From: Malus domestica
Lineage: Eukaryota > Streptophyta > Magnoliopsida > Rosales > Rosaceae
DNA: 64,000 nt
Direction of reading: 5' to 3'
NCBI RefSeq assembly: GCF_042453785.1
Contig: NC_091673.1
Coordinates: 17,827,501-17,891,500, forward strand
The notes below the pieces were generated by a model, which saw only the letters and a list, made by a program, of their open reading frames with translations, was not told the origin of the DNA and did not search any database. Both the position numbers and the translations under genes were made by a program. Below, piece by piece: positions 57,401-64,000 of this stretch (positions within the stretch are counted from its first letter, which is position 1; every line of letters starts with the position of its first letter).

Positions 57401-59153
57401 GTGTGTTAGCCAAAAAATGTCAACTGCTTCGACAACTAAAGTTTCACGATAACCCTAAAAGTAAGAGAAATAAAAGAGAGAACTGACCAAGAAGGATTGC
57501 TAGCAACGCCAAGGCCAAAAGAAATGTATGATGACTAATTTATTTTCTTTATTTTTTCTCTCTAACCGGTTTGGATTTTTTCAAGTGGTATTCCAAAAGG
57601 ACAGGAGAAAAATGTACTTAAACTCCTGGTTTCACAAATAACCTAACCAATGAGTTAGGTAGCTTGACCATGTATATTATATACTTTTAGGATTACACAA
57701 CTTTTTAATTTCGGGAAGGACTAGCTAAAATAGTTAGTTATATTATAGGGAATTTCTACTAAATTCACGACCCATTCCTTTATCATTTATTTTAGAAGCA
57801 AAGCAATATTCAACCAAACAAGGGTAATTTCCATTTCTTCGCGACGTACATTACCTATATATTCTACGACTCTAGGGATGTAAGGTTGTTGACCAAAATG
57901 GGATATATAGGAGTTTGCTTGCAGGGCAGAAAGACGATGACCTAATGTTTTTAAAAACTGTAGTTTACCTTCTTAGAAATGCTTAACCAAAACAGATAAC
58001 AAAATATACAAATAAACAAACATCAAGGAGAGTTTAAGATGTTGATGAAGGGGAGAGAGAGGCTACCAACTGCACACATGTTTCTTAAACAGTACTAGCA
58101 ATTGGGCACACACAATGTAAGTGCAAATTAAGAAAGTGTGGAACCAATTTTCCAGTACAATAACTTATCAACGTAAGAGAAATCGTGAATGTTTATTCTT
58201 TATTTGGTAAATGAAGTCATGAAGCTTATTTACTTATTTCCTCAAAGAGGTGGGGAGTTGATTTTTTCTTTGTGATAAGAGAGAGGTTTTCTTAATAATT
58301 AGTAAAGATAACAGGTAGAAGTTTTCAAAACAAGTGATGGCATGCGCAAAATAAACAATGGAAAATTTAGGGATAATTTTTGAAGTGTTATACGAACTTA
58401 TACATTGTTTTTAATTTGTCATATGAATTAAAATTTTAAGCGATTTGTATTTCATTCTAGCACCATTATGTTTTCCATTCAAAATACTTGCACATGTCCT
58501 GTGTTTTGGGTTATTTCAAACATTTGACCTCATTTTCATTTTACTTCATTGTTTACCATGAGCAATAACTTTGTAAAAACAATGTAACTATGATATTTCA
58601 ATCGTTTTGGAGGACAACTATACTTCAAGAACATGCGATATATATTTGAAGACTATATTGTTGGATAGAAACTCAGTCAAAAATATTTATATTATGTCTT
58701 TATACTAAGTTTCGTTTTTGTTTTAGAATAAAAAATATTTTTCCTTTACATAATCATTTATATTTTTAGTTTGTAGAAACCCTAGATTTTTGTTTTGTCG
58801 AATGCAACCTTTTAGAAGGGGAGTGGAGAGTTGAAGTCCTAAATATCCCAAAACATAATTCATATGCAAGGCATGTTCACAACTTGTTTTGGATGAAAAA
58901 GCTAACGAAGTTAATGACATATAATAAATTTATGATTTCAGAAATTGGATATAACGAATTGCTTAAAATTTTAGTTCATATAACAAATTAATAAAATTAT
59001 ATAAATTCATATAACATTTAAAATTTCCCCCAATCCTTAAATGTAAGCAATTATTCCTCTTTAAATGACACCATATTTTATTAGATAAACATATTTGAAT
59101 CCACTCATTCACTTTGAAGATCAGTATCTTCATATGTGTCAAGAAAATCGTCT
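57401..59153. other. Intergenic spacer
   Basis: AT-rich, no ORF above background, no recognised repeat. Confidence 0.5.
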
Positions 59154-59162
59154 TTAAGAAAT

Positions 59163-59659
59163 GAGTAAATTGTAATAATAGTCCCTCAATTTTAATCAAA
59201 TTGAAGCAATGGTCCCTCAACTAAAAATCCATTACCATTGGTCCCAACTCTTCAAAATATGTAGCTATGGTTCTTTTCGTCAACTTCGTCAAAATTTTGT
59301 CAAAATAAGTTATGTTGGAATGACCATTACTACAATTGGGGTCCCTCAACTCATCAAAACATGTAGCTATGGTCATTTTCGTCAACTTCATCATAATTTT
59401 GTCAAAGTGAGTTGTGTTGGAAGGCACCATTGCTACAATTGGGTTAAAGTTGAAAGATCATTGCTCCAATTGGAGTTAAAGTTGAGAGACCATTTCTCCA
59501 GTTAGATTAAAGTTGAGGGACCAATGGTAATGAATTTTTAGTTGAGGGACCATAGTTGCACGTTTTGATGAGTTGAGGGACCAATGGTAATGAATTTTTA
59601 GTTAAGGGACCATTGCTCCAATTGAGTTAAAGTTAAAGGACCATTGCTACAATTTACTC
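59163..59659. mobile_element. MULE-type MITE with 9 bp TSD
   Basis: 497 bp flanked by a perfect TTAAGAAAT (59154-59162, 59660-59668). Ends are inverted repeats starting GAGTAAATTGTA, and the arms carry many copies of AGGGACCATTGCT / AGCAATGGTCCCTC in both orientations. A 9 bp duplication and long arms point to the Mutator superfamily. The ORFs across it are translated repeat. Confidence 0.88.
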
Positions 59660-59668
59660 TTAAGAAAT

Positions 59669-60651
59669 TAATTAATTACAAGTAATTAATTATAAGGTAA
59701 ATTTGTCTTTAAGAATTTTTTTAATTGAAATTTGGCTAAAAATGATTATCTATAAGAAACCTAAAACATCAAGGGATGTTAGTGTAATGTCTCAAAAAAC
59801 TCGATAAACCTCAGGGAGTGTTAATGTAATTAACCTGTAAGGAGCTTGTTGCTGAGTATTTTTTAATAAACGATAGCGTTAGTAAGTTAAATTGTTAATT
59901 GTTAAGAGATAGAGATCGGTAGGGATCGAATTTGTAATAGGGTGCATATACATAATTTTTTCGTCACTGTGATAAATCATGATCTGCAAATGATTAAGTG
60001 CATTTACTTACCGTCAACTTTCTAGTCATTCCTACAAGGGGTGGGCTAATGGGTCTAGGAACTGCAGGACGAGGCGAATCTAGTGAGTTCAGGAAGGGTA
60101 CGTGGCGGGTACAAATTTTGTAAACTCCAAACGGGGGCGGGCCGGGGGGGGGTCCGAATTTATGAAAAAAATGACCCCTAGCCGAACCGTTGGTACCGTC
60201 CATTATATAGAGATTAAATCTTCACCAATTTTTAGTTCTTACTTCTTCCAAGGCACAAATTCCTTATACTGAAATTTAGTTATATAATTATCCAGCAACA
60301 GCAGCCATCTATACATTATTTTCGTTTGGCTAAACCTAAAAATAGAATCATTCACGGAAGCACTTACATAGTTAGAGATCCTTTTCTCAGAGTGCTAAAA
60401 CTTTTAGGCTGTCCAGAATATTTACTCATCCAAAGCAGAGTAAAACGCATTTAGTATCAGGGTCTAATGCTGTTTCTCTTTATTTGTAAGTGAAAGGTAG
60501 ATTCGACGGGAGTAAAAAGAGAGACAATTGATGAATGTTTTAATAAGAGTGACAATTGATGCACTAAATTTTCCAACTCCATCCTGGTATAATCCCAAAC
60601 AGAGTTGAAGTACATTTGTTCTTCTGATCTGGTAACCAAAACTTTTTAGCC
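59669..60651. other. Intergenic spacer and 3' flank of the U-box gene
   Basis: No gene seen. A short GC-rich tract (about 60130-60155) stands out from the AT-rich surroundings. The part near 60460-60651 should hold the 3' UTR of the minus-strand U-box gene. Confidence 0.5.
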
Positions 60652-63600
60652 TTACATCATTCCCGGAATAATAGAGGTTGATGATTTCGAATAACGTTCA
60701 AGGAGTGACAAAACCCTGGTAGCCTTCCTCCTATGGCGCCCATCCTCATGAATGTTCCTGCTAGTTAGTCCAGCAAGATTTAATCTAGCTGCTGAACCAT
60801 ACACCTCAACCATTTCCTTCGACATGAAAACCTTTTCGAGAAGACTCAATGCGTCTTCTTGCAGAGAATCCGTTCCCCAACACAATATCTCCAATGTCGG
60901 CTTTATGGCATCAGCGTCATGCAAGACACTGGCTCCTCTTTGAGGAGAGGCTTCGAGAACCAATGTCGAAAGAGTTTGAATTGCTTCGATGGCAGTTTCA
61001 TAGACCTCTCCCGATAAGAGCCTTACCAAGTCAGGCAAAGCTTTCGCTTCCAAAAGACAGAATGTGGAAGTCACACTGCAGATACCACCGTGTGCTGAGC
61101 ATAGTGGAGCGCCGGATGGCTTGAAACATGACCAGCAGCCAGAGGGTTTGGAGACCATGGTGAGCTTTGGAGTGCTTGTGGAAAGATTACCAATCAGAGC
61201 TGCAGCCCTCGCCCTTGCAGTCACTGAGCTGGACCTGAGAAAGTTTACGAGCAAAGGGTATGCTCCTCCTTCAACCAGCTTACGCTGCGATTCCAGGTTT
61301 GTGGGATCCGTAAACCTGAAAAGAGCACTTAGAGCATTTTCTTTTGCCTTCATAGTCCCTGTTCTTAAAATGTTTATGATTGCAGTATGTCCATCCAGTT
61401 CGATTAACTTGTTGGTTAGTAATCTTTCGGATTTTGGCAGATTTGCCAATAATCCAGCAGCAGCCATCTGTGCATCACCCTTGTCATCATTCTCAAGGAA
61501 CCCCACTAAAGCCTCCAGTCTTCTTGGCTTCAGAAGGTATTCCACGACCCCCTCAGGCTCATGCTGCGAGAAGAGGAAGAGCAAATTTATGGCAATCTCC
61601 CGAATCTCTGAGTCAGAGTGATCAAGTAGAGGAAGGACTAGAGATATGGCATTGGCAGTGAGAACAACCTTCTTTATCAGCCCTGCATCGAACTTGCAGA
61701 TTCCAAGAAGTGAGCACAAGGCAGGCCTCCGGACATTGTAGGCCAAGTTGGGATTCTGTTGTAATTCAGTCAAACTGGTGACAATTGGCTCTAACTCTAG
61801 TTGACAACCATTTTCATCAACAAAGAATTTAGCCCCATCCGTGTCAGACGTAAATTTCTCCAGGATTTCATAACATTTAACAGCAATGATTGAGGGTACA
61901 TGGGGAGTGAACGCTAGCTTTAGAACAAGATTAACCCCACCAGAAGCAGCAATCAGTTCTTTGTTGGCTCTGCAACCTGATAATTCAGCCAAGGCGGATA
62001 AGGACAATTGTTTTGATTCAATATTTGCAGACACCATTTCGAGCAAAGGAGGTATAATCCCTTCCTCACCAAGGAGCTTCAAATTTGAGTCTACCAATTC
62101 CATTTTAACTAGTGTTCTCACCATTGATAACCTTGAAGTTTCCGGCCCTGGAAATTAGAATGATAAATGCATCAGTAATCCATCGTTAAATGAAAAAAAA
62201 GGCAATTCAGAAAAAACAGATTTATTACATCCAAATCTTTTCATTTTTTTATGTGATTGAAGGAATAGAATATAAAGAAGATGTTATATAGGTCCTAGGA
62301 GATGAATCATCTTACCTTGAACTATGCGATCAACAAGTGGCTTATACCAGCCAGATTTAGCTGCACAAGAAATGTTTTCCTCATCTATGTCGAAAAGATT
62401 GAGCAAGATTTTCTCTGCAATCTCAGCTGACTCCCTCACAGTTCCCTTTAAAAGGGTGTAAACAAGGAAAAGAATTGTACTGCATTGTTTAGAGAGTTTC
62501 CTGCATGCACACGCATTCCAACCAGTTGTGTCCTGCAACAATTCATATAGCAACTCAATTGCAGCCGTTGAGATGCTTGAGTCGCGGCCTAAGCAGGGAA
62601 TGATGTGATCCCACCCCTGGGAGTCAACCACTTTCTCCTAAACGAATTGATCGAAAAAGATTTAGAATTCATAACTTTGTCCAACTCTGAAATAATAGAT
62701 TGTAGTATTCTTTTTTATTTTCAGCTTTCACTTTCTTTTAGTTGTTTTCCATACATACAAGGAGTATCAAAGATGCTTACCTTGTTTCTTGCATGCCCTT
62801 GGACAATATCCTTTAAGGTGATCAAAATCTTCCTCTTCACTTCTCTGTTGTGAGAATTTCCAAGGATGGAGATTATAATATCGGTGAGTCCTTCAATGGC
62901 GATCCAGTCCTTGTTAATAGAGTTCTCTGTCATAAGATCTTGCATTTGGCTTAAGGCCTCTAACATTGACGTCTCAACGCCTGATAACAACTTTGCCTTG
63001 GCAGATCGGATCTTGAGACAATAATTTAGCTCTCTCCACTCTTCTATTGATTGTCTCAGTGGGATGTTACACCTCCACGAAGTATCTTGAAGAACCTCAA
63101 GAGTTTCGGGGTCAGTTCTCTCGCCACTTTCAAACCAAGCTATGATAGCGGCTCTCTCACATGTAGTACCAGTGCAAAGACTGACTGGTTCAGCCATCAC
63201 AGTTTTTCTAATACAGCATTTAAAAGGCTTAAGTGGTGGAATATATTCTTCACTCGGATCATACCTCTCTATGGCCTGCACCCGTTGCTTGTATTGCTTC
63301 TTGACTTCTTCATAATCCCTCGCAGCATCAGCTCGAGAGAGCAACTCAATAATCTGACCTAAGAAGAAAACTTCAGCTCTTTCTTTCCTGTTGGCAGCTT
63401 CTTCTTTCTCCTTTCGGAAATCTGCAAGCTCCTTGCTTATCTCCGAGGGCTCTAAAGGCACCCCAACTGCCATTGCTATTTCTGCAAGCATGTCGTTTGC
63501 AAAACCTGGGCCAAGGGTCTGATCATCAAGACCTTGTTTTAGCTTGTCGAAAACTTGGAGCTGAGACTGTGAAGCCTCGATTTCCACTCTTTGCATCTCA

Positions 63601-64000
63601 TTCTGTAACCTATTCACCTGATCAGATATCCCCATTAAGACGTCGTTGTTTGCAAGGGAGAGAGCAGCCAAAGACCTTCCAATATCCCTGGTAACGTCTT
63701 GTACCTCCTTGACAATGTGCCTGCACTTGACAAGCAAGTAGAAACGTGCTCGGTTTTTGTACTTGTCAACCAGATTATTAGCCCTTTTAACATCTGTTTC
63801 GAGGGACTCCAAAGCAACCCTTGCAGCTTGTGAATCATTCAATTCTTGACGCTGTAGTTCTTTCAAAACCAATCCAATGTCAAGCAAATGGTTCGAAAGG
63901 ACCTTGAAACTCTCCTTTTCGAGAACATCTTTCGCAGCGTTGGCTGTTTTAATGACCTGGTTCGTTAGCACAGCCAAGATGGTACCAATAGGTATAAGTT
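60652..64000 (-). CDS. U-box / ARM-repeat E3 ubiquitin ligase (PUB43/PUB44-like), 5' end outside window
   Basis: Three exons in view: 64000-62781, 62637-62316 and 62147-60652, GT-AG introns, 1011 open codons to the stop at 60652. The frame is still open at the window edge (reading ...PIGTILAVLTNQVIKTA), so a start only a few codons upstream is likely. Order: an N-terminal helical domain (about 240 residues, UND-like, with coiled coil EKEEAANRKERAE), a U-box (PFKCCIRKTVMAEPVSLCTG...RQSIEEW) about 250 residues in, then some 650 residues of ARM repeats (for example EIREIAINLLFLFSQHEPEG, AAAGLLANLPKSE, AAALIGNLS) and the end LLERYSKSS. The U-box recruits an E2 enzyme and the ARM repeats bind substrate. 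The family includes Arabidopsis PUB43 and PUB44 (SAUL1), tied to senescence and immunity. No frame defects seen. Confidence 0.94.

Noticed and set aside
60125..60160. GC-rich tract as a possible CpG island or promoter
   Set aside because: Only about 30 bases of G/C runs without an adjacent gene start on either strand.
61064..61621. 185-codon ORF on the plus strand
   Set aside because: Antisense shadow of the ARM repeats of the U-box gene.

Overview
This is nuclear DNA from a flowering plant. It holds spliced genes of plant-specific families (a 3-ketoacyl-CoA synthase, the LFR armadillo protein, a U-box/ARM ubiquitin ligase), AT-rich spacers and dense retrotransposons, MITEs and an endogenous pararetrovirus. 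Several repeats (the TRIM at 57.0-57.4 kb and the small MITEs) look like families I associate with Rosaceae such as apple or pear. That placement is inference, not proof.

Layout. 0-1.7 kb: the 3' end of a large LTR retrotransposon. 2.4-16.2 kb: a decayed Ty1/copia element (TSD CTCCT) carrying three nested insertions, each with its own target-site duplication: a non-autonomous hAT element in the 5' LTR (TSD GTTATAAC), a 3.3 kb solo LTR in gag (TSD GTACC), and a non-autonomous LTR element in the protease region (TSD AAATG). That last element carries fragments resembling three host genes: CCT-delta chaperonin, a universal stress protein and an LRR receptor kinase. 16.6-20.3 kb: a sibling of that element on the minus strand, carrying triosephosphate isomerase and RING-type zinc-ribbon fragments and flanked by an identical 75 bp repeat. 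20.9-22.0 kb: a broken GDP-mannose 3,5-epimerase copy.

22.6-33.4 kb is the gene-rich island: a probable plastid kinase-like gene (+, 12 exons), LFR (+, 8 exons) and a KCS gene (-, 2 exons) convergent with LFR. 36.4-44.8 kb: an endogenous caulimovirid on the minus strand with promoter, tRNA-Met primer site, small ORFs, movement, coat, protease and RT/RNase H regions, and a long unidentified downstream ORF. It carries many stops and frame changes. 46.9-53.2 kb: an almost intact hAT element (TSD GTTAGAAG) whose transposase has one internal stop. Its ends match the small hAT element at 2.5-4.1 kb. 53.3-54.8 kb: another solo LTR. 57.0-57.4 kb: a TRIM. 59.2-59.7 kb: a MULE-type MITE. 60.65 kb to the window end: a U-box/ARM E3 ligase (-), whose start lies beyond the window.

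The host genes are unrelated single-copy-style loci and do not form a pathway. The biological interest is in the mobile DNA: a gene-capturing LTR family with reiterated promoter units, an autonomous/non-autonomous hAT pair, and a pararetrovirus fossil with an unassigned ORF.
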